A stretch of 64,000 bases of DNA from Dromaius novaehollandiae (Eukaryota > Chordata > Aves > Casuariiformes > Dromaiidae), in the NCBI RefSeq assembly GCF_036370855.1, contig NW_026991398.1, forward strand, positions 558,001 through 622,000. The letters are read 5' to 3'. This document shows positions 20,900-30,999 of this stretch, one piece after another. Every line of letters starts with the position of its first letter. The stretch's first letter is position 1. Made by a program: the position numbers and the translations under genes. A model generated the notes under the pieces. The model made no database searches and was not told the DNA's origin. It saw only the letters and a program-made list of their open reading frames with translations.

Positions 20900-23750
20900 T
20901 GTCCATTTAAATAAAGTAGTTCCTCAGAACAAAGTTTCTCCATTCAGAGTATTGGTGGCAAATGTATTTTGATGAATAATGTGTATATATGTATGTACAC
21001 TTGCATAGACAGACTAATGACTCTCGTGCATGAATATGTTGCTGCTGATAAATAAGAAAGAAAAAAGAATATTTGACATTGGTAAAATATGTATGAAGTT
21101 TATGAACTATGAGGAAGGTTTGGAAATGAGGATTTCTTGTCAATTATTGCATTGAGTTATTTTCTGAGAAGATTTCAACTTATGACTAGAATCTACTTTT
21201 GGGGCTTGATTCGTCTAGCTACATAGAGAGGCTACTGCTGCCTGAGATGCCCTGGTGTAGCTGTGTTCCCATGTGGTGCTGAAAATTTTTGATCTGTCTC
21301 CTACGGGGCCTTAACTTGTGATTAGGAAATGTATCTCAAAACAACTCAATTGAGACAACCTTTTTGCCTCCATAGACAAAAAAGGGAAGTCCGGACAACT
21401 GGATTAGACAGAAATATATGTGCTGACGGGGTCTGGCATGGGGTGAGATCAGCCTCCTCCCTGTGGTCCCCTAAAATGAAGTCACACTTCACTGACCATG
21501 CAGGGGAGTGTGGCGAGATGTTTTCCAGACTCCTTTAGAACACCACGGTAACGGAGCTATGCTGGCCATCCAAAAAACACAGAATTTTCTTGAAGCTGGT
21601 CCCCTTGCTTTTCTTATCAGTTGGGAGAGCCCAACACCACAGTGTGACTCTGTGCAAAGAGTGAGGGGTGGCATGGACAGCCATGGGCAGGGGGGTGGCT
21701 TTGGGGCCCCGGGCTCTGCACGAGACACAAAAATATCTTGTTTAATGGTGCAGGCCTGATTATAACAGAAATATATAGAAAAATGACATTAAAAATCAAA
21801 CAAGAAGGAGATTAAGAAAGAGATTTAAAAGTCTTGTTAGATTTTCCAGCTTTTAAATTATTTCTGTTCTTCTTGTTCTTCTTGCTTTGCTTTGTTTTAG
21901 TATACTAGTCTTTTGGAGTGATTATGCATAACCTGTTTGTATGAAAGGAAAAAGATTTTCAGAGCTGTGGTGGGATGCAATCACCGGGTCATGGACATGT
22001 GGTGCCATTGCAGGTGCCCTGGTCCCCTCTGCCCAGACTCCTTCTGCAGCTCCGAGGGGCTCTGGTCTCCTGCAGGTCCCCTGTGAGAGCTGCCAGGCCC
22101 AGGCAGGTCCCTCAGAGACACCGGGGCCTCTCCGAGTGCCACTGGGTGCTTGTGGTTGGACACCTGAGCTCTGCCTGGAAAGGCGAAGAACTGTTTTCAA
22201 CATTTCAAAAAAATAAGAACACACTTTGATCAGCTCAAATGATTGGCTAATGTTAATGCCAATGTTTTGCTATGATGAAAGAGTGGAAATCTTCAAGAAG
22301 GGTCTTAATCTTGAGAGAAGAAATATTGATCTGCCCATTAACTTGCCTTACCACTGCTCTGTCTGTTCTGCTGTGGGTTTAATCTCACTAATCTTTCACA
22401 TATGTCCACAAGTCCTGATTAAATTGATCATTTCTAAAGGCATCTTTGCATCAGATGATCTGTGTGTATGCACTCTTCATAGTTTCTCAGTTTTCCTACT
22501 CCCCTTGCTCTTTATCATTCAGATGCCTCTTAAATCTCTAGTTTCTGCTCTGAGCTTCTGGGAGTCTGAAGCTTGCCTAGTCTTTCAGCAGTCTCATTAC
22601 CTCTTTAGCCAGCTCCTTTGTTCTGCTTCTTGTCTATCCCTTCCTATCTATCTGTCAAAAACATTTCAAGGAAGGTTATGTCTTGTGGGCAGTGAACCTC
22701 ACTGGAGGCAGCTTGGACCTGGCATACAGTTGAGGAGTATCTTTTCTTAAACTGTTTCAAATTTTATTTTTGTTTGATTGCAATTAAGACAAATCCTTCT
22801 GTGTCTGTTTGCAGCTACTCCTCTAAGGAAAGCAGGTGGGAATTGGTGCACATGAGCTGTAACATTCAGCTACAGACTTGAGAGGAAAAAGATTAGATTT
22901 TAACCAGAGTGCTCTAAGTCCCCAGTGGCTGATGAGGGAACTGGCAGGGCTGGGGAGCTGGGGAGGAAGGTTGTCCATACATGTGTCCTGTCAAAAGTAC
23001 TGCTTTTCCTATATGTCCACACTTCATTTGGAGACCCCATTGGAGAATGTGGGTATCGCTTATTCTGAAAACTGAAGAATAAAGAAAGCTTCAGAAGCAG
23101 ATATGTTTCATTTTCAGGTGCTCATTGAAAAATGCCTAATTTCAATACTCTCCTGAAAGCTTCCCAATTAGCTACACAAGACTTGAAGAACTGAAGAAAA
23201 TTATGGAGAGAGTCATGGCTCCTTAGGGGTTTTTGCATTTTAATGACCCCTCGTCTGTATCTGGTGCTGAGCCCACGAACCGCAGAAGCTGAGAAGAGAC
23301 TGAAGAAACCTCTCAAGAAGTTAAAGTCAGATGTAAATCCCGAAGTTTCTTGGAGTGTTAACAGGTCCCACTGAGGGCCATTACCAACAAAGTCTCCCCA
23401 GGGGCTGATTAGAGCAGAAAGTTGGAGGCCCTGATTGCAGGTAGGCAAAGGCAATGTGCAGGTAGCTCTGATGCCCAGTCAACTTTGATGTGTGTTATCA
23501 AGCAGAGCAGCCAGGCACTGACAGCCAGCCCCTGGGTAGGGTGATCCTTTCCATCATGCATTGCTCAGGGCTTTTCCTGGGGGGGGGGGGGGGGGGGGGG
23601 GGCATTGTACGGGTGGGGGTGTGCAATGCCGAGTGCGGGGCAATGATACAGCTCCTCCTGGGCTCCCAAGGGACAAGGAGGCAGTAGGCCACAGAATGTT
23701 TACTTCCACTGTCATAGGGAACCTGCATCCTTTCCCTGACATCAACAAGA
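20900..23750 (+). repeat. Spacer repeat, second direct copy of the 1-1.6 kb segment plus extension
   Basis: Positions about 21030-22700 match 1-1600 directly. About 21960-23750 match the reverse strand of 10855-12870. A frame at 22226-22750 (174 codons) is the longest version of a frame also open at 1194-1508 and on the minus strand at 12256-12498. It shows no family I know. No receptor coding exon is present. Confidence 0.65.
23579..23602 (+). repeat. Poly(G) run of 24
   Basis: Twenty-four uninterrupted G. At the matching position of the inverted copy (about 11203-11215) the C-strand run is only five bases, so the tract expanded in this copy or contracted in the other. It is a likely sequencing and assembly trouble spot. 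Confidence 0.9.
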
Positions 23751-23764
23751 GAAGATCGAGAGTG

Positions 23765-25960
23765 GGATGAATCACAGACACCTTCAGGGTGGAAGGGACC
23801 TCAGGAGGTCTCTAGCCCAGTCTCCTTGCTCACAGCAGGGTCAGCTCTGGGGTCAGACCAGGTGGCTCTGGACTTCACCCAGTCTGGTCTTGGAGACTTC
23901 CAAAGGAGGAGGCTGCACAGCCTCTCTGGGCAACCACGTCCAATGCTTGACCATCCTCATAGTGGAAAAGCTTTTCCTTATGTCTTGCACGAACATCACT
24001 TCTTTCAACTTATGCCCATTTTTTTTTTGTCTCTTGTCCTCCCACTGTGCACCCTGGTGAAGAGCCTGGCTCCATCTTCTGGATGACCTCCTCGTAGCCA
24101 TTGGAAGGCTGCTATGAGGTCCCTCCAAAGCCATCTCTTCTGCAAGTTGAACAAGCCCCATTTCCTCACAGAACAAGTGCTCCAGCTCCTCAACTACTGT
24201 GAGGGCCCTTGGCTGATATGGCTCCCAGTTATCAACCTCTTTCTTTTCCTGGGAACCCAAACCTGGATGCAATATTCTCTACGTGGTCTAATGAATACTG
24301 ACTAGAAGGCAATCATCATTCCCCTCGACTTCCTGGCTGTGCTCCTGCTCAGACAGATCACGATGCTTCTGGCCTTCTTTGCTGCCAGGCAATGCTGCTG
24401 GCTCATGTTTTGCCTCTGTCCCCCAGGACCCTCAGGTCCTTTTCCACAGAGCCGCTCCCCAGGCACTCAGGCCCCACCCTGTAACCCTGTGGGGTGTTGG
24501 TTTCTCCCAGGTGCAAGACCTGGCATTTGTCCTTGTTGAATCTCAGGAGGTTCCTGACAGCCCATTCCTCCTGCCTGTCTAGCTCCCTGTGAGTGGCAGC
24601 CCTCAAGCATATGGCTGCCCCCCCACCTCCAGTTTGGGGTCATCCACAAGCACAAGTGTTACCTCCTGCTTGTAACTAGTACAGATGATAAACAGGACAA
24701 GTTTCTGGAGATGCCCTGTGGTGCTCCACTTCTCCTTGGCCTTCAGGAAGAATACTACCCATCCACCACTGCCCTCTGAGCCTGACCATCCAAGAAGCTT
24801 TTCACTCATCCGATTGTCTACTCTTCTGCACGGTAACGTTCTAACATGCCTGCAAGAATATTGTGGGAGAGAGTGTCCAACACCTTGTTAAAGTCTAGGA
24901 AAAAGACATTTACTCTTCTCCATCCACAAATACCGTTATTTATTCATAGCAGGCAATCAGGTCGGCGAGGCACAATCTACCCTGGGTAAATCCATGCTAC
25001 ATGTTCCCAGGCACCTTCTTCTCCTTCATGTGCCCAGATCTGTGATCCGGGAGGATTTGCTGAATGACTCACTCCTCAGCAAAGTGAGGCTAAACTGCTT
25101 GCAGCTCCCCAAGTTGCCCTTGTGGCCTTTTTTCAAGATGGATGCAACATTTGCCTTTCTCCAGTCATTGGGACTTCACCCCATCTCCACAACCTTGCAA
25201 AGATGGTAGCGAGTGGCCTTGCAGTGACAGCAGCCAGCTCTCACAGCATCCTCATATGCAGGCCATCCAACCCCACTGTAGTTTGAGTTCTCACAAGGAA
25301 TCCCTCACTAACCTCATCCACTGTTGACTGTTTTTCTCCTCTGGAGTCCTGACTCAAGGCACAACAGCCCAGAAGACCTTGCCTGTGGAAATGGAAGCTA
25401 ACAAGGGCTTGAGTTCCTCAGACCTATCTGCATCTGCTGCTACAAGATTCCCTGTCCCATTTAGCAGAGAGGCCGCATTTTCCTTTTTATTCTTCGATTC
25501 CTACTGGAGCAATAGCAGCTCATCTTCATGGCCTTGACATCCCCTGCAAGTGTCAATCCTAGGGGAGCTTTTATTTTCTTAACACCATGCCTACGACTCT
25601 GGACAACATTTCTAAATTCCTCCTTTGCTTCTCCCTTCTTCCCCTTGCTGTATGCTGCCTGATTACCCTGGAGCTAGGATGTGAGGTCCCTGTTTAGCCA
25701 AGTTGGTCTCCTAAGGTGTCTGCTAGTTCTAGCAAGTATCAGGATGGCCCGTCCTTGTGCTTGGCAGGTCTGTCCTTAAAGACCTGCTGGCTTTCCGCAG
25801 CTCCTGGGCCCTTGAAAGCTGCCTCCTCTGGGATTCCCCACCAGTCCCCTGAACAGCCCAGGAAGTCTGCTCCTCTGAAGTCCAGGGTCTGTACTCTGCT
25901 ACTGTCCTTCCTCACTCCCACCAGGATTTGGAACTCCACATTTTCATGGTCACAGTAGGC
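23765..25960 (-). mobile_element. CR1 LINE, about 2.2 kb, antisense
   Basis: Read on the minus strand this is a CR1 element. The end with CR1 tail wording (GGTGGAAGGGACCTCAGGAGG) is at 23789-23809, then comes the 3' UTR-type region to about 24400. The thumb part of ORF2 follows (RFNKDKCQVLHLG at about 24505-24545). Upstream RT text includes DFNKVLDTLSHNI at about 24855-24895. Sequence above 25300 looks like the pre-RT part of ORF2. All frames are broken. Part of it corresponds to the CR1 at 38.6-39.4 kb, which lies beyond the distal module of U4 just as this one lies beyond that of U3. Confidence 0.75.
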
Positions 25961-26009
25961 AAGGCTGACACTGTCCTATCCATGATCAGTTCCTCATTTC
26001 CAACTTCCA

Positions 26010-27130
26010 GATGCAGGAAAGCATCACTCTTTTCTGGCTTGTGCATCTCCATCTGCTCATGCCTGTGCCCCATGCTGTATGCACTTGTGTATATTTGGGC
26101 TGCAGAGCCTCAGGTGTGGCACAGAGAACACACTGGTCATGATGAAACATGTTACCATGAGCCAAGGACACCATGTGTGCAATGGCCCCACTTCTGAGCA
26201 GAGACCTGCTGGCACAGATAGCAGGTGGCAATGTAGTGGTGAAAGGAGGTTCCCACTAAGAGAGCAAACCCTGCAGTGCCCAAGGCCAGGGAGAAACAGA
26301 ACTGGGCTGTGCTGAAATGGCAGGAGAGGGGTTTGCTGCCTGAACTGACTTTGTATCACCTTGGGGCCTATGACAGGGGTGAACCAATCTCCAGGAAGGG
26401 CAGGGTGTCACCGAAGAACTCCCTGGACCTGCATTTCCTGTGATCCAACCAACCTGTGGACATCACTAGCCCAGTCCATGTTCATATCATCTGAGGGGGT
26501 GAGAAGTTGTTCATGGAGAGAAAAGCTAGAAGGGTTTGAGAGTGCAGAGACTACAGTGGAGACCTTGGTGTGATGTGCCTCCCATCTATGCAACACTGTT
26601 GGATGTGCACACAATGGACTTTGCCTAAAGGCAATGGTGGGATTCAGTTGTTTGGGCACTGGTAGGAAACCTGGGAGGCTCTGGGGTGCTTTCCCAGCAA
26701 CCATTCCAGAAGGACATGGTTTTCCTGTAGGTCCCATGCTGAATTTACTGGAGATGTGGTTGTGCTGGACACCCCAGGCATGGGACATGGCCCTGCCTAT
26801 GGCCTGTCTTTATGTCACTGAATCTACTGTCTGCACTGAATTGCATTAGCTGTTTGCATTGTACAGATCTGCTTGTGCCTCAGCTTCCTAGTGAGTGGAG
26901 CTCTAGTTGCAGTAGGCATCTAGGGTCATTTCAGATGGCCAAGGCAATTCCCCACCTGGCCCCCACCTCATGCTCTAGAAGGATGCAGGTATCATCTGCT
27001 CCGTCAGAACAAGCAGACTCTGGCACATGCTTTGGACCACCTCTGCCTCTTCAGCTGTCACCAGGTGTCTGTGTGTGTCCAGCTGACCCCCACCCTCCAT
27101 CTCCAGTGATTCCAATGGGAGCTTAGACAA
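26010..27130. repeat. OR cassette U3, distal 5' module with dead receptor fragment
   Basis: Homologous to 1615-2640 and to the reverse strand of 37480-38600. A minus-strand receptor remnant lies at about 26130-26408: GPKVIQSQFRQQT before TM3, then LALGTAGFALLVGTSFHHY and IATCYLCQQ in place of the DRYVAIC block. The fragment is frameshifted. The remainder shows no gene. Confidence 0.6.
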
Positions 27131-27419
27131 GGAGCTCCCATGCAGGCACCTTTGTTATGCTCACTTCAGTTTTGGCAAAGGGAGTCCCATCTCCTATGTG
27201 TTTTTTGTGGAGCTCACAGGAGGGATCTAAATCCCACTCCAGCCCTGGGCTTCTAAACCACCCTGAGAAGCCCAAACTGACTCCTCTGAATCAACACCTG
27301 AACCATGGGGAAATGAACTCCCTTTTTGTCCCTGCCTAGGTTCCTGCCTAGTGAAGGGATAGGAATAGGGGCTTCTGGAATGGAATATTTCCACCTTTCA
27401 TAGATAACCATCCTCTGAT

Positions 27420-27797
27420 GAGACAAATTGCAATGCTGCAATCAGTCTGCCTTCAGTGCTTAGAGAGGGACCATCAGTCATTATTTTAGTTTATTACAGT
27501 CAACATTTCCCAGGAGGAGGGAGCACAAGGGACAGACAAAGTCATGCCTTCAGCTGGGCCTCTGCTCCTGAGTGGGGCCAGGCTCCTGGGATGGAGGGAG
27601 CTCATGGCAACCTGGCAGCACTGCCCAGACACAGCTGTGTGCAGGAGCAGCTCCTCTGCCAAGAGCAGCAGGGCTGCGGGCACTCCCTGCTGCTGCTGAC
27701 ATGAGATGAGACAAGACAAAGAGAAGTGAAAGGCAGCGTGGAGGGAGAGGACATCTGAGAGCTCCTTGTGGGAGAAATCTTCACAGCGCTTGACACA
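27420..27797 (+). promoter_or_regulatory. Candidate OR3 promoter and untranslated exon 1
   Basis: U3 copy of the conserved block. CATTATTTTAG is at 27479-27489 and TTTCCCAGGAGG at 27506-27517; the latter fits the Olf/EBF core TCCCNNGRGA at nine of ten positions. Exon-like conservation runs to the ACACA/GTAAGT donor with GT at 27798-27799. The paired acceptor would be TTCTTCCTCAG ending at 30010. Inferred only. Confidence 0.45.
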
Positions 27798-27799
27798 GT

Positions 27800-30010
27800 A
27801 AGTCTCTGGCTACAGGGCAATGCTATGGAGGTTCCTGGAAAGGACTTCCAAACCCATCCAAACACACCATTGTTTTTTTAAAGATCACTCTCCCGGTTTC
27901 TCCACTGTAGAGGAGGGTGAGATGCTTTAGAGCAGAGATTCCCTGCCACACCATCGCAGGGACAGTGCATCCTGTTATCTTCTCGCAGGGATGCTGCAGG
28001 GTTGTGAAGCTGGGTTGTGCCCAGAGCTCTGCATGGGCGCTAATACAGTGCAGTGTCCCTGCGTCTCAGACTGCTGTGTGCCCGGGGCAGTGACTCTGCT
28101 GCCTGCAAGGGTCAGCACTCAGCCTGCCTGGGGAGCTCCCCACAGCACTGGCGGAGAAGCTCTGGGTGGGAGGAGAGACCCCCAGCAGGGCAGGTCCTGT
28201 CAAGAGGGAGCTGTGTGGGTCAGGACTGCTCTCAGCTCCAGCTCACTCCCAGGACATTTCTGGAGGAGACTTTCCAAAAGGAAGGTCAAAGCAGGGGATA
28301 CACGAAAGGGAAGGAGCTGTCATGAGTGTGTGCTTTCAGTTTTATTCTCTTTGGGTGGGGTGAAATGAGATTGGATCTGACAGTTTTAGACAGGGGACAG
28401 AGGCTCCAAAACAGTGACACTGAGAGAGGAGCAGCTCTGGGAGGCACTCAGCAAATGCCTTCCTCCACCCCTCAGCCTACAGACAGAGCCAGCAGCACCT
28501 TTCCAGCCTCACCAAGGTTTGTCTCCCCTGCTCCGTAGCACCTGCAAACACAGAGGTGCCCTGGGCAGTGTCCTGCCCCCGGGAGGTTTCTGCAGGGCAG
28601 AGCTGAGCACCCAGCGGGTGGGATGGGGTCTGTGAGCACTGACAGGGGAGAGACGTGGGGACGGAGAAACAGCTGCCCGCAGGGACGGCTCCAGGCAGCG
28701 GAGTCATGGTCAAAGTGTGAGAGGGAACCACAAACTCCAGCACCTCCTCTCCTCTGCCGGCCAGCACAGCCCTCTGCTCTCAAGGCTGTGGGGTCCAGGG
28801 CAGGAGTCGTTTCCTCAGCAGCTGGACATGCAGGAGAGGAGACACTCCTGAGTGCCCCTCTGTGCCTGCCTGTCCCTGCCTCCCCGTGCACAAATGTCAT
28901 GGTATTGCTCCGTGTTTCCCACGTGCCCAGGCTGCCCTTGTCCTTCCCCTTGGACTCTCTGGGCAGGGGGGTTTCTGATGCAGTTCAGACAACACTGACC
29001 CTGCGTGTCCTGCCATGCAGATGTGTCCTTGACAGTGAGGTGCCCAAGTGCCCCTCTAACCTGTGGGGCTCTGGGCAATGCAGTGTGGGGGGCTGGGAAT
29101 GCACCCACTCTCTCGTCAGGACACTCCGTCCTTAGGATGTTCAACCATTTCCCTGGGGTGTCTGGCTGGGTTGTAGCTGCCCTCCAGCAGGGCCCAGCTC
29201 TCCCATTGCAGCTGCGTGTTATCTAGGTGCCCCAGGGAGAAGCCACCTAGATACTGAGGCCACGGACATGCTGCTGGGAGGCTGGATGTGGGCAGCTGGA
29301 AGGAGCCCAATGTGTTTCTGGCTAGAAGGGGAGGGCTGAGACCTGCCTCACACACCCTCAGAAAGAGTGCTGATGGGCACTTTGGAAGTGGATTCCTCTG
29401 CTCTCTGTGGTGTCGTTTCTTTTTCGGGTGACACGAGTGCAACTGTCCTCCACCTCCGAGGTGGGAGCACAGGGCAGCTGGGAACAAGGCAGATGGACAG
29501 ACCAGCTCTCCTCTCTCTGTGCTAAAGCTGGAGTGAATCCTTTTGCCTTTCCGGAATCACAGCTGGTCCCTCTGAGTGCAGCAGCAATGCTGAGGATTTT
29601 TACCTCTAAGAATTCTCCTCCGGTGTAAGAGGGTCAGCTAAAAAAAAACACAGTAAGCCTTAAACTACTCCTGAACACACATTATTTGGAACTGGGAGTG
29701 AAGATGCTGAAATCCCTTCAACGTTATGAGTGGATTAAATCTGAGTGGAACTGGGAATATAAATCTTACTCACTGCTGTTCCCATGTACGCAGTGCTGTA
29801 GGTCGGGGCTGACTCCTCTGGAGCCCATGGGCAGAGGCTCCTGCCCCTCACGGCAAACCCAGCCAGCACAAACCAGAGCTCAAGCCATGGAGCTCAAGGA
29901 CGGTGCTGCTGAGATGGGGAAAGGTAATGTGTGTGTGCTTGGGAGGGTTATATGAGAAAGCTTTGCTCAGAGAAGTCTGTCCTAAATTGTCAATGTCTCT
30001 TCTTCCTCAG
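27800..30010 (+). repeat. OR cassette U3, intron-like region before OR3
   Basis: Non-coding. The part at about 28030-28260 aligns with 3480-3720 and 13700-13920. From 28260 to 29780 much appears specific to this copy. It ends with a clean acceptor, TCTTCTTCCTCAG. No gene recognised. Confidence 0.5.
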
Positions 30011-30038
30011 ACAGTCCCCCTGTGCCCTAAAGGAGCGG

Positions 30039-30974
30039 ATGTCCAACAGCAGCTCCTTCAGCGAGTTCCTTCTTCGGGCATTTGTGGACACTTGGGAGCT
30101 GCAGCTCTTGCACTTTTTGCTCTTCCTTGGTGTCTACCTGGCTGCCCTCGTGGGCAATGGTCTCATCATCACAGCCATAGCCTGTGACCACCACCTCCAC
30201 ACCTCCATGTACTTCTTCCTCCTCAGTCTCTCCCTCCTGGACCTAGGCACCATCTCCACCACTGTCCCCAAATCCATGGCCAATTCTCTGTGGGACACCA
30301 GGGCCATTTCCTACTCGGGATGTGCTGCCCAGGTCCTCCTGGTTGTGTTCTTGTTCACATTAGAGTATTTTCTTCTTACTGTCATGGACTATGACCGCTT
30401 TGTTGCCATCTGCAGACCCCTGCATTGCGGGACCATCATGGGCAACAGAGCCTGTGTCAAAATGGCAGCAGCTGCCTGGAGCACTGTTTTTCTCTATGCT
30501 CTCCTGCACACTGCTAACACATTTTCAATACCACTCTGCCAAGGCAATGCCCTGGGCCAGTTCTTCTGTGAAATCCCCCAGATCCTCAAGCTCTCCTGCT
30601 CAGACTCCTACCTCAGTGAAGCTGGGCTCCTTGTGGTTAGTGGCTGTTTAGCCTTTGTGTGTTTTGTTTTCATTGTGCTGTCCTATGTGCAGATTTTCAT
30701 AGTCGTGCTGAGGATCCCCTCCGAGCAGGGTCGGCACAAAGCCTTTTCCATGTGCCTCCTGCACCTGGCCATGGTCTCCTTGTTCATCAGCACTTGCATG
30801 TTTACCTATCTGAAGCCCCCCTCCATCTTCTCCCCAGCTGTGGATCTGATGGTGACTGTTCTGTATTCAATGGTGCCTCCAACAGTGAACCCGCTCATCT
30901 ATAGCATGAGGAACAAGGAGCTCAGGGATGCACTGAGGAAAATGATTCAGCTGGTACAATGTCAGCACCAATAA
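30039..30974 (+). CDS. Olfactory receptor OR3, OR14-like (gamma-c)
   Basis: Odorant receptor of 311 residues in one exon. ATG 30039 is chosen because MSNSSS aligns with the other copies and lies 28 bases past the acceptor AG (30009-30010); the frame stays open to 29931. All seven helices are present. Two changes at diagnostic motifs stand out: the TM3 motif reads MDYDRF instead of MAYDRF, and TM6 reads KAFSMCLLHLAM instead of KAFSMCLPHLAV, losing a proline. TM2 reads HTSMYFF, a change shared only with OR4. TM7 is PTVNPLIYSMRNKEL. The frame is intact, so it is probably a working gene or a very recent one, with some relaxed positions. Confidence 0.92.
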   Translation: MSNSSSFSEFLLRAFVDTWELQLLHFLLFLGVYLAALVGNGLIITAIACDHHLHTSMYFFLLSLSLLDLGTISTTVPKSMANSLWDTRAISYSGCAAQVLLVVFLFTLEYFLLTVMDYDRFVAICRPLHCGTIMGNRACVKMAAAAWSTVFLYALLHTANTFSIPLCQGNALGQFFCEIPQILKLSCSDSYLSEAGLLVVSGCLAFVCFVFIVLSYVQIFIVVLRIPSEQGRHKAFSMCLLHLAMVSLFISTCMFTYLKPPSIFSPAVDLMVTVLYSMVPPTVNPLIYSMRNKELRDALRKMIQLVQCQHQ

Positions 30975-30999
30975 CCATTCCATATGCATCATCTCGTCA

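Noticed and set aside
29931-30038. N-terminal extension of OR3
   Set aside because: It would include the conserved splice acceptor region before the ATG and is not shared by sister genes.
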